A stretch of DNA of 64,000 bases from the NCBI GenBank assembly GCA_000831005.1, contig CP007152.1:1674001-1738000 (forward strand), given 5' to 3'. Under the pieces are notes generated by a model, which saw only the letters and a list, made by a program, of their open reading frames with translations, had not been told where the DNA came from and searched no databases. The DNA comes from Marinobacter salarius. Lineage in GTDB: Bacteria; Pseudomonadota; Gammaproteobacteria; Pseudomonadales; Oleiphilaceae. Positions within the stretch are counted from its first letter, which is position 1. Every line of letters starts with the position of its first letter. The translations under genes and the position numbers were made by a program. Below are positions 18,824 through 29,878 of the stretch, one piece after another.

Positions 18824-20708
18824 ATGAACCTGAGTTTCGGCCAGAAGTTGCTCGTCGCCTTTGGTATTTTGCTTTTACTTGTTATGGGGGCGTTTACGCT
18901 CAGCGGCAACCTCCGGTTACAGGACACTACGGATACCTATGTTGATGCACTGATTGAAGACACCGTGGCCCAGAGTACGTCCAGCATTGCGGATTGGCTC
19001 AACACCCGTCTTGCCATGACCGAAGCAACGGCAAATGCGTTGGAGTCGGTGGAAACCGATGCCGAGGCGAGGGTTATCCTGGCCGCTGCGACAACCGGTG
19101 GCGGGTTCATTGACGTCTATGTTGGCCGCGATGATGGCTATATGCTGATGAAGGACGATGCCTCAGAAGCCACGCTGCCTGCGGATTTCGACCCACGCAC
19201 GCGGCCCTGGTTCAAACAGGCGAAACAAAAGGCTCAGCGTCGTTCACCGAACCCTACGTGGACGCGGGCACTGGAGGCACCATCATTTCCACGCTGGCAC
19301 CGGTCAAACGTGGGGCTTACCAGGGTGTTGTCGGTGGTGATATTGCCCTGAAGACCATAGAACAGACGCTCTCCACGATTACGCTGGCCAACACTGGCTA
19401 TGCGGCCCTGATCAGTGACGACGGCACCGTGTTGTTTCACCCGGACCAGAAACTGGTTGGCAAGAAGATCAGTAATCTTTTGGGAGAATCCCCTCGGCTC
19501 AGCGGTGAAATTCACGAATATGACACCGGAGATGCCAGTTGGACTGCCGGTTTCCATCGCATCAAAGGTGCCCGTGGTGTTGAGTGGTATCTCGGCACTT
19601 TTATCAACGAGGACAAAATCAATGCGCCGGTCCACGCCGCTCGCGTAACCGGGCTGATCATCGCAGTAATTGGCTTGTTGGTGTCGCTGGTGATCCTGCG
19701 TTTTGGTATCCGCGTGCTGATGGCTCCCGTTCGCAAGCTTAATGCCGCCATGGCGTCAATCGCCAGTGGCGAGGCGGACCTCACCAAGCGCCTGGACGAT
19801 AGCGCCAACGACGAGTTCGGCAAGCTCGCGGCGGAGTTCAACAGTTTTGTGGAGAATATCCAGAATGTGGTCCGGGACGTCCAGCAAGGCACGGCCGAAC
19901 TTGGCGAAAACGTGTCCTCCTGCGGGGTACCGCCAGCACCAGCCGAGACAGCGTCGAGAAGCAGCAGGCCGAGATTGATATGGTGGCCACGGCCATCAAT
20001 GAAATGTCTGCCGCTGCCGGGGAGATTGCACAGAATGCCCAGCAGACGGCGGATGCCTCCAATACCGCCGATGCAGACAGCCGTGCTTCCCTTGAAACCG
20101 TTGCCGCGTCTCGGGATGCGGTTCAGAAACTGTCAAAAGAGATTAACGCCGCTGCGGAAGTCATCGACAAACTCGGCAAGGACGTTACCGACATTACCTC
20201 GGTTCTCGAAGTGATTCAGGGCATTGCTGAACAGACTAACCTGCTGGCACTGAATGCGGCGATCGAGGCCGCCAGGGCAGGGGACGCAGGCCGTGGCTTT
20301 GCGGTTGTTGCTGACGAAGTGCGCAATCTGGCTCGCCGCACCCAGGACAGCACGGAAGAAATCAACAACATGATTGAGCGTCTGCAAAGCGGTGCAACCC
20401 AGGCTGTGGACGTCATGAAGGCATCAACAGCGGTCTCGAATGTGAGCATGGAGAAAGCTCAGGATGCCATGGAGTCGCTTAATCGTATTGCTGATGCGAT
20501 AACGTCGATCAGCCAGATGACCTCCCAGATCGCAACGGCTTCTGAAGAGCAAACCTCAGTGACGGAAGAGTTGAACTCCTCCATCACCCGGATTGCCGAC
20601 CAGGGCCAGGAAGCCGCCAAGGCTGCCAGCGAGAACGACGTCTACAGTGGTCAGATTGAATCGGTTGGCCATACACTCAACAAGAACGTGTCACGATTCA
20701 GGGTTTGA
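18824..20708 (+). CDS. Methyl-accepting chemotaxis protein (dCache), frameshifted
   Basis: About 627 residues. The N-terminal helix [19 protein letters not shown] is followed by a periplasmic double-Cache domain ([42 protein letters not shown]), a second helix near [18 protein letters not shown], a HAMP domain and the signalling tip [18 protein letters not shown]. Two frameshifts, near 19230 and 19925, split it into three frames. It senses a small molecule, probably an amino or carboxylic acid, and signals to CheA. GACCCGGAAA precedes the ATG. Its stop lies inside the end of the convergent gene at 20691. Confidence 0.9.
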
Positions 20709-21641
20709 GTAAGATGTTTTCTGGGGCGCGGATAGTATCTGGATTCGCCGCCGGAGTTCGAGGAGGGTTCTGGTGCCGATGGCCCGGGACTCGACCGTCA
20801 GATAGGGATTTTCCAGAACAAGGACGTTCCGGCTGTGCAGGTTTAGCTCGTCGATGGACTGGCCGTAGTATTGGTTGAGGTACGCGCCAAAGCTGCCATC
20901 GAAAATGGCCCTTTCCATGCCCAATTGCAGCCGATGTGCCGTTTCGTGGTCGTGCCGGTTGACGAAGAAGTAAGAGGGCATCGGATAGGCCAGCAGCAGG
21001 TCCGGCTCGATGGCGAAATCTTCGTTGTTTTCAAGCTCCAGATCGAAAAGAACCTCGTTGACTCCCCGGGCGAAGCATTCAAAACGATGATTCTCCAGCA
21101 TGCGGAAAAGAATTTCGTACCGCGAGTGAGTCACCACGCTGACTCCGTTGGCCTGAAGAATCGACGAATCCGGCCAGTGTGCGCCCTGGCCGATGCGGAT
21201 ACCGACTTCCTCAAGATTGCCAAGGCTTCGGATGCCTTTGAATCTGGGCAAGGATTCTTTAAGCACCACGCACACCCGAAGTCCCAAAAGTCCGCCATCG
21301 ATAGGTATGGGGATGGCCTGCAGGCTTTCTTCCCTCTGTTTTGATGTCGCGACATTCGCGAGATCGACCAATTTTGATTGCTGGCGCTCAAGTTCGCGGA
21401 CAACCCGGCCTTGGGCCATCTCCGGGGTGCGAGTGATTCGATACGAACCGTATTCCGGTGTCTTGTCGAAGGCGAGGGCAACCAGGGCACGTATGGGTGG
21501 GCTGTCGTAATTGCGGTACCACAGGCGATATTCCCTTGCCTGTGTTTCTCCAGACAGATATTCCGAAGACACACCGGTTCCCGGGCAAACCAGAAACAAT
21601 GCCAGGGCCGTCAGCCAGCCACGCGCACGCCTCACTTTCAT
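20691..21641 (-). CDS. Periplasmic solute-binding-like protein
   Basis: A 316-residue secreted protein (signal [17 protein letters not shown]) whose layout resembles family 3 periplasmic binding proteins: an early [14 protein letters not shown] strand, RLWYRN, a central [20 protein letters not shown] and a C-terminal [20 protein letters not shown]. No transporter genes adjoin it, so it may be a sensor-type binding protein. It overlaps the chemoreceptor gene tail to tail by 18 bases; a functional partnership with that receptor is possible but unproven. Confidence 0.6.
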   Translation of the reverse strand: MKVRRARGWLTALALFLVCPGTGVSSEYLSGETQAREYRLWYRNYDSPPIRALVALAFDKTPEYGSYRITRTPEMAQGRVVRELERQQSKLVDLANVATSKQREESLQAIPIPIDGGLLGLRVCVVLKESLPRFKGIRSLGNLEEVGIRIGQGAHWPDSSILQANGVSVVTHSRYEILFRMLENHRFECFARGVNEVLFDLELENNEDFAIEPDLLLAYPMPSYFFVNRHDHETAHRLQLGMERAIFDGSFGAYLNQYYGQSIDELNLHSRNVLVLENPYLTVESRAIGTRTLLELRRRIQILSAPQKTSYSNPES

Positions 21642-21818
21642 TGAAGACTTACTCCCGCGTCCATTCGAGTTTCTTGTTATCGCCCGTTTTGATATCCAAG
21701 CAGTTTAGGTGAATTTTTCTTTCCGGAAAGGGATAACCGTAAAAAATCCCGAAAACAGTTGCGATACCTTTTAAACGGCTGCAATCATGGGCGTTAAATC
21801 ACCAACAGGTAAGAAAAC

Positions 21819-22370
21819 ATGGCGTTCATCGACAATCTGATAGGTGCAACCGGCCATTGGGTGTCTGAATCGAATCCTGGTGCGCGAATCACCCAACCGC
21901 TGGCCTGGCTCCGTAAAACCAGTGGTTATGCGGCCGTCAACCGAATTATTGGCCTATCAATCCCGTTTGCACCACGGAATCGATTCAGTGTCGAGGAGAT
22001 TCGCCCGGGGTTCGTTAAGGCAAGAATACGCCTGAAAGGCAATAAGAACCACTTTGGCAGCCTCTACGCCGGTGCCTATTTCCTGGTGGCGGAGATCCCC
22101 GGTGGTGTGTTGACGCTGTTTGATCTCGGCCCGGCTTACACGCCGATTCTCAAGGAAATGACGCTTCAGTTCCTGCAGCCGGCGAATTCCGATGTGTTTG
22201 TGGAGTTTTCACTGGACGCCGCCACGGTTGAAGCCATCAAGGCCGAGGCCGATGCTACGGGCAGGGCCGCGTTTGAGTTGGAAGGCACACTGTACGACAG
22301 TGACGGCCATCATGTGGCCACTTCGATGGCCCACTATCGTGTTCGCAAGAAAGGCTTCCAGGCGCAGTGA
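21819..22370 (+). CDS. DUF4442/YiiD-type hotdog thioesterase
   Basis: A 183-residue single-domain protein. The pattern GKNKNHFGS-like KGNKNHFGSLYAGAYFLVAE and the later PILKEMTLQFLQPANSDVFVE fit the DUF4442 hotdog fold, related to acyl-CoA thioesterases. A role in acyl-CoA hydrolysis is inferred from the fold. The start follows AACAGGTAAGAAAAC. It converges on recQ with only 12 bases between stops. Confidence 0.75.
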   Translation: MAFIDNLIGATGHWVSESNPGARITQPLAWLRKTSGYAAVNRIIGLSIPFAPRNRFSVEEIRPGFVKARIRLKGNKNHFGSLYAGAYFLVAEIPGGVLTLFDLGPAYTPILKEMTLQFLQPANSDVFVEFSLDAATVEAIKAEADATGRAAFELEGTLYDSDGHHVATSMAHYRVRKKGFQAQ

Positions 22371-22382
22371 ACTGAGGTTGAT

Positions 22383-24239
22383 TCAAGCGCCGTCCAATTC
22401 CCGTAGGGCGGCGAGGAAAGTTTCCCCGTATTTTTCGAGCTTTGCCGCACCCACGCCGTTTATCTCAGCCATTTCGGCAAGGCTGTTCGGTTTCTTGTCC
22501 AGGATTTCAAACAGCGTGGCATCGTGGAAAATCACATAGGGCGGCACGCCCTTCTCATCCGCCAGCGATTTTCGGCAGGCCCGCAGCGCTTCCCAGCCGG
22601 GTTTGTCAGTGATCTGGTCTGCAATCCTGCGGCGGCCGGACCCTGATGACCCACGGCTACTGGAGGCCTTCACTACCGGATCCTTGCGTAACTGGATAGC
22701 TACCTCGCCCTTAAGTAGTGGACGGCATTGCTCCGTAAGCTGCAACGCTCCGTAGCCTTCCGGGTCAGCCCTGAGGTAACCGTTGGCCACCAGTTGACGG
22801 AATACGGACTTCCAGTCGTTTGCAGACAACTCGGTACCAATTCCGTAGGTGGAAACCGTTTGATGGCCGGACTGCAGGATACGTTCGTTCTCAGAGCCGC
22901 GTAACACATCAATCAAATACGTAACCCCGAAACGTTGGCCGGTTCTGAACACGCAGGAGAGCGCCTTCTGAACAGCAATCTTGCCGTCCCAGGTTTCCGG
23001 TGGAGTCAGGCAGGTGTCACAGTTGCCACAGGGTTGTTCAAGGGTGTCGCCGAAATACCGCAGCAACACCTGTCGCCGACAGCTTGTCACTTCGCACAGG
23101 CCTAGCATGGCATCCAGTTTCTGGCGCTCAACCCGTTTGAAGTGGTCATTGCCCATGGAGCCTTCGAGCATCTGTCGCAGTTTGATCACGTCCTGCAGGC
23201 CGTAAACCATCCAGGCGGTCGAAGGCTTTCCATCACGACCGGCTCGGCCGGTTTCCTGATAGTAGGCTTCCAGGCTTTTTGGAAGATCCAGGTGGGCGAC
23301 AAATCGAACATCGGGTTTATCGATGCCCATGCCAAAAGCAATGGTGGCCACGATGATGACGCCGTCCTCGCGCAGGAAGCGCTCCTGATTCCGCGCGCGA
23401 TCACCGGCATTGAGGCCCGCATGGTAGGGCAGAGCGGTGTAGCCTTTGTCACTGAGCAGCTTCGCGGTGCTGTCGACTTTGTTGCGGGACAGGCAATAAA
23501 CGATGCCGCAGTCGCCATCATGTTCCGCTTTAATAAAATCCAGTAGTTGTTTGTTTGCATTGGTTTTCGGAGCAATTCGGTACTGAATATTCGGGCGATC
23601 AAAACCACTGATAAAGTGTCGGGCTTCGGTCAGGGACAGCCGTTCAGCGATCTCCTTGCGGGTGCGCTCGTCCGCGGTGGCGGTGAGGGCTATGCGGGGT
23701 ACGCCCGGGAATTCATGGGCCAGCCGGCTTAGCTCCAGGTAGTCGGAGCGGAAATCGTGCCCCCACTGGGACACGCAGTGGGCTTCGTCGATGGCAAACA
23801 GGGAAATAGAAGCATCATGTAACAGGCCCAGTGTGCGAGGCTGGATCAGCCGTTCCGGCGCGCAGTAAAGCAGATCGAGTTCGCCGGTCATAAGGGCGTT
23901 TTCAGTGTCCCGGGCCTGTTCGAAATCCATGGTGGAGTTCAGGAACGCGGCCTTGACACCCAGTTCTTTCAGCGCTGCCACCTGGTCCTGCATCAGTGCA
24001 ATCAGTGGTGATATGACGACAGCTGTTCCGGCGCGAACCAGGGCTGGCACCTGATAACAGAGGGATTTACCACCACCGGTGGGCATCAGTACCAACGCAT
24101 CGCCACCGTCAACCAGCTCGCGGATAATGTCGCCCTGCAAGGGCCGGAAGGTCTCGTAACCGAAAACACGATGAAGGACTTCTTCCGGGTCCTGGTCGGT
24201 AACACGGGGGCGCTCTGTGCTGAGTTGTGCAAAATCCAT
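22383..24239 (-). CDS. recQ: ATP-dependent DNA helicase RecQ
   Basis: 618 residues from ATG 24239. Helicase motifs are all present: [14 protein letters not shown] (motif 0), [10 protein letters not shown] (I), [14 protein letters not shown] (II and aromatic loop), [10 protein letters not shown], and [12 protein letters not shown] (VI). The RecQ C-terminal zinc cysteines ([15 protein letters not shown]) and an HRDC domain ([25 protein letters not shown]) follow. It unwinds DNA 3' to 5' in recombination and fork repair. An upstream in-frame ATG at 24296 would add 19 unrelated residues. Confidence 0.95.
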   Translation of the reverse strand: MDFAQLSTERPRVTDQDPEEVLHRVFGYETFRPLQGDIIRELVDGGDALVLMPTGGGKSLCYQVPALVRAGTAVVISPLIALMQDQVAALKELGVKAAFLNSTMDFEQARDTENALMTGELDLLYCAPERLIQPRTLGLLHDASISLFAIDEAHCVSQWGHDFRSDYLELSRLAHEFPGVPRIALTATADERTRKEIAERLSLTEARHFISGFDRPNIQYRIAPKTNANKQLLDFIKAEHDGDCGIVYCLSRNKVDSTAKLLSDKGYTALPYHAGLNAGDRARNQERFLREDGVIIVATIAFGMGIDKPDVRFVAHLDLPKSLEAYYQETGRAGRDGKPSTAWMVYGLQDVIKLRQMLEGSMGNDHFKRVERQKLDAMLGLCEVTSCRRQVLLRYFGDTLEQPCGNCDTCLTPPETWDGKIAVQKALSCVFRTGQRFGVTYLIDVLRGSENERILQSGHQTVSTYGIGTELSANDWKSVFRQLVANGYLRADPEGYGALQLTEQCRPLLKGEVAIQLRKDPVVKASSSRGSSGSGRRRIADQITDKPGWEALRACRKSLADEKGVPPYVIFHDATLFEILDKKPNSLAEMAEINGVGAAKLEKYGETFLAALRELDGA

Positions 24240-24390
24240 GACTTGGCCAGCGGTGTTGGTTGAGGGTAAAGGGTGCCGTTCTGGCAGGCAGGCCATGATA
24301 CCAGAAAGCGGTCACGGAATCGGCGGAGACAAACAAACCTTATAAACGCTACAATGCGCCTTTTTTCTGCACCCAACAAACAGGAACTCC

Positions 24391-25602
24391 ATGCAGGAAT
24401 TTGACGCCATCCGACCTTACTCGGACGAGGAAACCGGAACCGCCATCAACAATCTGGTACGGGATCCGGAATTTCTGGATATGATTGGCCGCTTCAAGTC
24501 GCCCACACTGGCCAAATGGGCGCCGGGAATGCTCCGGGTATGGGTCAAGCGCTGGCTGGCCAGGAACTTTGGCGGACTTACCCGTATCGACGACCTCCAG
24601 GCGCGATTGTCTGGCTACGTTGGTGAACTGGTTGATCACACAACGACCCGGGTTACCCATAGCGGGCTGGAAAATCTGGACAAGCAGAGCGCTCACCTGT
24701 TCATCTCCAACCACCGCGACATCGTGTTCGACCCGATGGTGGTCAATTACCTGCTGTTCGCGAACGGCTTCAATACCACACGTATTGCCATTGGCGACAA
24801 CCTGCTGGCGAACCGCGTATTTGCTGAAATGATGCGGCTGAACAAGAGCTTTGTGGTGCGTCGCAGTATGACCAGCCCACGCGAAATGCGGGACGCCTAC
24901 ATCATGCTTTCGGCGTTTATCAATCATAGTATCGACAACAACGAGAGCATCTGGATTGCGCAGCGTGAAGGGCGCGCCAAAGACGGGCTGGATTTCACCG
25001 ATCCCGCCATTATTAAAATGTTCTACATGAGCCAGAAGAAAAGTGGGTTGGATTTCGGCGAAGCCATGAACCGGCTGCACATCGTGCCGGTGTCCATTGC
25101 CTACGAGTATGATCCCTGCGATATGGACAAGGCCCGAGAGCTCGAAACCCGCTCCCGCACGGGCAAATACGTTAAGGCGGAAGGCGAGGATACTAACCAG
25201 ATAATGCGCGGGCTCACGGGGTTCAAGGGCCACGTGCACGTGCATTTCGGAGCACCCATCGCGGATGCCGAAAACACGCCTAAGGAACTGGCTGCCCGGA
25301 TCGATCGGGAGATGCATGCCAATTATCACTTGCACACGTCCAACCTGGTGGCCTATCAGCAAAGAGGCATTCATCCTGATTCACACGCCAGCAGAGACTC
25401 TGTAAGCGATGCGGTGGTGACGGCAGAGGCCTGGTCAGCGGCGGAAATAGAAGCCGCCGAGGCGGAGATGGAGCGTCGACTCGATGCCTGCGACCCGGCG
25501 ATTCGGCCCTACCTGCTGGATATGTATGCCAACCCGGTGGTCACGGCGCTTGAAGCTCACAATGGCAACGGCTCGACGGATACACCAACGGAACACCCCT
25601 GA
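24391..25602 (+). CDS. 1-acyl-glycerol-3-phosphate acyltransferase family protein
   Basis: A 403-residue PlsC/PlsB-type acyltransferase. The catalytic NHxxxxD block is NHRDIVFD; FVVRRSM and IWIAQREGRAKDG are the acyl-acceptor blocks. It would acylate a glycerophosphate or similar acceptor at the inner membrane. The long C-terminal part after the domain is acidic and helical (SAAEIEAAEAEMERRLDAC). It is followed 15 bases later by a carboxylesterase, so both may act in lipid turnover. Confidence 0.83.
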   Translation: MQEFDAIRPYSDEETGTAINNLVRDPEFLDMIGRFKSPTLAKWAPGMLRVWVKRWLARNFGGLTRIDDLQARLSGYVGELVDHTTTRVTHSGLENLDKQSAHLFISNHRDIVFDPMVVNYLLFANGFNTTRIAIGDNLLANRVFAEMMRLNKSFVVRRSMTSPREMRDAYIMLSAFINHSIDNNESIWIAQREGRAKDGLDFTDPAIIKMFYMSQKKSGLDFGEAMNRLHIVPVSIAYEYDPCDMDKARELETRSRTGKYVKAEGEDTNQIMRGLTGFKGHVHVHFGAPIADAENTPKELAARIDREMHANYHLHTSNLVAYQQRGIHPDSHASRDSVSDAVVTAEAWSAAEIEAAEAEMERRLDACDPAIRPYLLDMYANPVVTALEAHNGNGSTDTPTEHP

Positions 25603-25617
25603 TACCCGAGGTATTTT

Positions 25618-26277
25618 GTGCAAGAACTTCAATATATCGAATTGGAAACCAATCCCAATCCTACTGCCGCCGTTATCTGGCTGCATGGCCTTGGAGCCAG
25701 TGGCCATGATTTCGAGCCGGTAGTGCCGGAGTTGGGGTTGCCCGACAATGCAGCTGTTCGGTTCATTTTTCCTCACGCCCCCAACATGCCGGTCACCATT
25801 AACGGTGGAATGACGATGCCAGCCTGGTACGACATCAAGGCAATGGATATTGATCGAGTGGTGGACACCGATCAGTTGATGGCCTCGTCAGACGCGGTTG
25901 CAAAACTGGTGGACCGGGAAATTGAGCGTGGCGTGAAGAGCGAGAACATTGTGATTGCCGGATTTTCCCAGGGGGGCGCCGTGGCCTACGAGCTTGGGTT
26001 GAGCTATCCGAAGCGCCTGGCGGGCATTATTGCCCTGTCAACATACTTTGCCACTGCGAAGACTGTGAAGTGCTCAGAGGCGAATCGTGATATCCCGATC
26101 CGGATCTATCATGGCACCTTTGACCCCATGGTACCGGAGGCCCTGGGCCGGCAAAGCGTGGAAAAGCTGCAGGACATGGGGTTTGAACCCACGTATGAGA
26201 CCTATCCGATGGAACACAGCGTATGCATGGAAGAGATCGTGGATATCGGCAAGTTCCTTCGCGATAACGTACTGTAA
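25618..26277 (+). CDS. Carboxylesterase/phospholipase (alpha/beta hydrolase)
   Basis: 219 residues of the acyl-protein thioesterase/carboxylesterase 2 family. Oxyanion region WLHGLGASGHDFEPVV, nucleophile elbow GFSQGGA, Asp in HGTFDPMVP and His in MEHSVCMEE give a full triad. Family members hydrolyse short acyl esters or lysophospholipids in the cytoplasm. The GTG start at 25618 sits 15 bases after the acyltransferase stop with GAGG upstream. Confidence 0.9.
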   Translation: MQELQYIELETNPNPTAAVIWLHGLGASGHDFEPVVPELGLPDNAAVRFIFPHAPNMPVTINGGMTMPAWYDIKAMDIDRVVDTDQLMASSDAVAKLVDREIERGVKSENIVIAGFSQGGAVAYELGLSYPKRLAGIIALSTYFATAKTVKCSEANRDIPIRIYHGTFDPMVPEALGRQSVEKLQDMGFEPTYETYPMEHSVCMEEIVDIGKFLRDNVL

Positions 26278-26296
26278 AGCTTGCCTGACGTTCGAT

Positions 26297-26340
26297 TGGC
26301 GAAGCCTAAGCAGGGCAGGTTGCCTCGCTTAGCTTCGCCA
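26297..26340. terminator. Long hairpin between carboxylesterase and trkH genes
   Basis: TGGCGAAG and CTTCGCCA pair as outer arms, CTAAGC and GCTTAG as inner arms with one bulged C, and GGCA/TGCC closes the loop. It lies between convergent genes and includes the trkH stop, so it could terminate both. No T run. Confidence 0.6.
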
Positions 26341-27827
26341 GAACGCTGGTGAAAGCACAATTACCACGCTCAGTATTTCCAGACGCCCCATCAGCATACC
26401 CACCGATAGAATCCATTTGGCAAGCTCCGGGAGCGGTGCAAAGGTGCCCGCTGGTCCAATTGTGTCGCCGAGCGCCGGGCCAACGTTGGTCAGCACGGTG
26501 AGTGCTCCGGACAGGCTGGTGATAAAGTCCAACTGCAGAGCTGCCAGCGCGACCGTTATGATCAGCAGGCACAACAGAAAGATAAAGGTGTAGGCAATCA
26601 TCGAAGCGATAATTTCGTCGCTGACCGCGCGGCCATTGTAGTTGCGTGTGAATACGGCCCTGGGATGCAGCAGCCGCATCAGCTGCTCCCTCAGTACGAT
26701 CAATGAGAGCTGGAAGCGGAACACTTTCATGCCCCCGGCTGTTGAGCCGGAGCACCCGCCGATAAACATCAGAAAGAAAAACAGCACAAACGCAAGTGGG
26801 CCCCACGCAGAGTAATCTTCCGAGGCATAGCCGGTTGTTGTGACCACAGACGTGACATTGAAGAGTGTCGACACGTAGCCGTTAACGAGGTCGAACTCCA
26901 CTGGTGAGACGTACCAGCGGTAAAGAGTCAGTAAGGCAGGTACCACCAGCAGGATGGTCACGAACAGCCGCACCTGCTGATCCCTGAACAGCACGCCGTG
27001 CTGGCCATGCATTTCCCGGACAAAAAGAAAGAACGGCATGCTGCCGATCATCATGAACAGGGTGGCTTCCAAAAGAATCAGGTTGGAGTCGAACTTGCCC
27101 ATGGACAAGTCGGATGTGGAGAAGCCGCCGGTCGCAATACTCGTCAGGCCATGGTTGAATGCGTCAAACAGGCTCATACCGGACAACCAATAGGTCGTTA
27201 CCGCAAGCACCGAAAACGCCATGTAAACCAACAGCAGGCCACGACTGAGGGTTTTCATTCGCGGCAGGGCCTTGTCAGTCCATTCTGAAGATTCCGTTGC
27301 AAAAAGCCGCATGCCGCCCACGCGGAGGAAGGGCAATACGGCAACGAACATGCCGATGATCCGATGCCACCAATCCATTGCAGTACAGAGCGCCAGAGCA
27401 GTAGGTCCTGATCCATGGTGTCCAGGCCGGTAAGCACCGTGGCTCCGGTGGTGGTGATGCCGGATGTGCCTTCGAAAAAGGCCTCGCCGAGGGTGAGCCC
27501 CAGATCACTGAGATAGAACGGGAGCGAGGAGAGCAGGGCGATAATAAACCAGCTGGAGACGGTCAGCACGAACATGTAGCGGGGCTTCAGGTCTCGTGCC
27601 TGGCGGTAGGTCGCGAGAATGCCCAGCAGCCCCGTGCCAAAACAGATAGCCGCAGACTCCGCAAACGCCATGGCATTCGGCGATTCAGAAGTTACGAGAA
27701 GAAGCACAGGTAAGGTCATGAAAATACTAAGAAGTATAAACATGACGCTCATGATAAAGATTACGGGGTTCAGGTTTCTCAAAGGACGCTCTAGCCGGCT
27801 GAACAGAGAGACGGCGTCAGAATACAT
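26329..27827 (-). CDS. trkH: TrkH potassium uptake protein, frameshifted
   Basis: About 499 residues, membrane-spanning. The four pore loops of the Trk/Ktr family are readable: TSGITTTGATVL, TSIATGGFS, TSVVTTTGYAS and LTNVGPALGD. One frameshift near 27365 splits the first pore helix region; restoring one G in the glycine-rich WIGGIGI stretch joins the halves. It forms the K+ channel subunit that works with cytoplasmic TrkA, which is not in this window. A hairpin terminator overlaps its end. Confidence 0.92.
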
Positions 27828-27994
27828 GCGGCTTGGGGCTTTCGCAAGGTGGAACCCGCAGTGTGTCAGGGTCTTACAGGTACATTAAATCACTGTAAAT
27901 TCCGCGTAAATAAGGATCCGAACGCTGGTGTTTGTCGTCAGCCTGATGCAACTTCGAATTGTGAGTTCGGCTTGAAACCGGAAGGAGAATTCAA

Positions 27995-28540
27995 ATGAAA
28001 AAGTCGATTGCATTGATGCTTGGTCTTTCTGCAGCGCCGCTGATGGCGGTCTCCCAAAGCGCCTTCGCTGATGTCTACAAGTCAGGTGGTGGTAGCCTTT
28101 ATGCGGGCCTGAACTACAGCTTTATCAATATCGAAAACGGCAGTGACGACGTTGACGTTGGTACGCTGTCCGCGAAGGTGGGTGGCCTGGTGTCGCCTTT
28201 CTTTGGGCTCGAAGCCCGTGCTGGGTTTGGCGTGGACGATGATCGCATTGGCGGCGTCGATTATTCGCTGGACAATTTCTTCGGCGGCTACGCCACGCTG
28301 AATCTGGCGAACGAATCACCCGCAACGCCTTACGTTATTTTCGGTGTAACCCGGGTTGAAGTGGAAGCGAAGTCGTTCCTGGGGACCACCACCGAGGATG
28401 AGTCGGACTTTTCCTACGGCGCTGGTGTGAATGTTGAGCTGGCACCGGAAGTGTCTGGCAACGTGGAATACATGCGTTACTATGACAAGGATGGCTCCAC
28501 CGTTGATGGTCTGGGCCTGGGCGTCACCTTCAACTTCTGA
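27995..28540 (+). CDS. Outer membrane beta-barrel protein
   Basis: 181 residues with a clear signal peptide (MLGLSAAPLMAVSQSAFA). The mature chain has alternating beta strands (GSLYAGLNYSFINIE, NVEYMRYYDKDG) and ends in Phe (GLGVTFNF), the usual outer-membrane insertion signal. It fits the OmpA-like/porin-family small barrels. A strong ribosome site (GGAAGGAGAATTCAA) precedes the ATG, consistent with high expression. Ligand or function unknown. Confidence 0.82.
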   Translation: MKKSIALMLGLSAAPLMAVSQSAFADVYKSGGGSLYAGLNYSFINIENGSDDVDVGTLSAKVGGLVSPFFGLEARAGFGVDDDRIGGVDYSLDNFFGGYATLNLANESPATPYVIFGVTRVEVEAKSFLGTTTEDESDFSYGAGVNVELAPEVSGNVEYMRYYDKDGSTVDGLGLGVTFNF

Positions 28541-28567
28541 TCGGAGCGCTCTGCACAAAGAAACCTT

Positions 28568-28591
28568 GGCGGCGGAGGCCTGTTCGCCGCC
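28568..28591 (+). terminator. Hairpin after the outer membrane barrel gene
   Basis: GGCGGCG-GAGGCCTGTT-CGCCGCC followed by GTTATTGG. The stem is seven GC-rich pairs about 28 bases past the stop and just ahead of the acpH start, so it may reduce read-through from the strongly expressed barrel gene. Confidence 0.5.
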
Positions 28592-28607
28592 GTTATTGGG
28601 AGCCGGT

Positions 28608-29189
28608 TTGAATCACCTTGCCCATCTTTTTCTCGCACCAGATTCCCCCAAGGTTCGTGTGGGCAGCCTGCTGGGGGACTTTGCGAGAGGCATTGTGCCG
28701 GACGAACTGCCCCGGGAAGTGAGGGTGGGGCTGCAGCATCACAGGGCGGTGGATGCGTTTACCGACCAGCATCCGCAAGTCATTGCCAGCAAACGGTTGT
28801 TCTCCCCCCAGCGCCGACGTTTTTCGGGTGTGGCGCTGGATATCCTCTACGATCACTACCTGTTAAGAAACTGGCAACGCTTTAGTCATGTGAATTCCGA
28901 TACCTTTATCGATCAGGTCTATCGGGAACTCGATGAAAACGCGTCGTTGATGCCTGAGAAAATGCAAAAGGTGACTCAGCAGATCGTTCTCCACGACTGG
29001 TTCCGCTCATACCAGGACATTGACAACATTGGGTATGCTCTGGACCGGGTCGCCAATCGCATACGGTTCAGGAATGCGTTCAGCGGAATCATCGAGGAGA
29101 TCAAAGCCCACGACCAGGAACTCGAACACAGGTTCCTCAGCTTTTTCCCTGAACTCAAACACTTTGCCACAAAGGATTTTGAATGTTGA
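28608..29189 (+). CDS. acpH: Acyl carrier protein phosphodiesterase
   Basis: 193 residues starting at TTG 28608 (LNHLAHLFLA, as in the family start MNxLAHLxLA), with GGGAGCC just upstream. The catalytic segment VGSLLGDFARG and the later GVALDILYDHYLLRNW agree with AcpH, which removes 4'-phosphopantetheine from ACP. Longer upstream readings run through the porin gene in another frame and are rejected. Its end overlaps the next gene start by 7 bases. Confidence 0.85.
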   Translation: MNHLAHLFLAPDSPKVRVGSLLGDFARGIVPDELPREVRVGLQHHRAVDAFTDQHPQVIASKRLFSPQRRRFSGVALDILYDHYLLRNWQRFSHVNSDTFIDQVYRELDENASLMPEKMQKVTQQIVLHDWFRSYQDIDNIGYALDRVANRIRFRNAFSGIIEEIKAHDQELEHRFLSFFPELKHFATKDFEC

Positions 29190-29779
29190 CGGACTCCAAG
29201 AGATACGTTGTCGCTGCGCTTTTCGCGTTCCTGATCCCCTCCATCGCCATGGCTGAGAGCAGCAGTAATGAAAACGCTGTGCCCGAGCGACTTGGCTTTG
29301 TTGAATGGCTTGTGCTCGAGGGCACGGGCCTACGCATGAAGGCCCGGCTGGACACCGGGGCCAAAACCTCTTCACTGCATGCCGTCAATGTTGAGCCGTT
29401 CATGAAAGGTGATGAAGAATGGGTCAGTTTCCAGTTGCCGCTGGCTGACCACCAGGATGAGGACGACGCCGACGGCAAGAATCTGGAAGAGGTGATTCTG
29501 GAGTTCAGCCTGCCTGTTGAGCGTACGGTTAAGATCAAGCGCAAGGGCGCACCCTCGCAGCGCCGGTTTGTGGTGGTTATGGACTTCTGCATTGCCGGTA
29601 CCAGTCATAAAACTGAGTTCTCACTCACGGACCGTGGGAAGTTTTCCTATCCGGCGTTGTTGGGTCGACGGTTCATGCGCGACGACAATATCCTGATTGA
29701 TTCGGCGGACGCCTTCATCGCGAAGCAGGACTGCGAGTACAAAAATCTGGCCGATGTTGCTGAAGAGCACGCTGGGTGA
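29183..29779 (+). CDS. Retropepsin-like/ATP-dependent zinc protease family protein
   Basis: 198 residues with a signal peptide (AALFAFLIPSIAMA). The domain, historically called ATP-dependent zinc protease or DUF785, has the aspartic-peptidase-like turn RLDTGAKTSSLHA, then FVVVMDFCIAG and YPALLGRRFMRDDNILID. A periplasmic or exported role follows from the signal. The substrate is unknown and protease activity is inferred from fold. Coupled to acpH by a 7-base overlap. Confidence 0.75.
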   Translation: MLTDSKRYVVAALFAFLIPSIAMAESSSNENAVPERLGFVEWLVLEGTGLRMKARLDTGAKTSSLHAVNVEPFMKGDEEWVSFQLPLADHQDEDDADGKNLEEVILEFSLPVERTVKIKRKGAPSQRRFVVVMDFCIAGTSHKTEFSLTDRGKFSYPALLGRRFMRDDNILIDSADAFIAKQDCEYKNLADVAEEHAG

Positions 29780-29800
29780 GTTGTTTGTAAAGTCTGCGTA

Positions 29801-29829
29801 TAGACAAAATGTAGCTATAAGTCTACAAT
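29801..29829. promoter_or_regulatory. Possible antitoxin operator
   Basis: Upstream of the antitoxin gene, TGTAG-CTATAAGT-CTACA is an inverted repeat; TAGAC and GTCTA also pair across the same segment. Xre-type antitoxins bind such sites to repress their own operon. Read by eye; boundaries approximate. Confidence 0.35.
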
Positions 29830-29878
29830 GATACCAAGTGTTAAGTGGGCGAGAGCCTGAAAAACAGTGGTGTCCGCT

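Noticed and set aside
18135..18827. Plus-strand open frame running through the tandem repeat
   Set aside because: Most of it is a shadow of the GNAT domain; the repeat part is in a non-coding gap.
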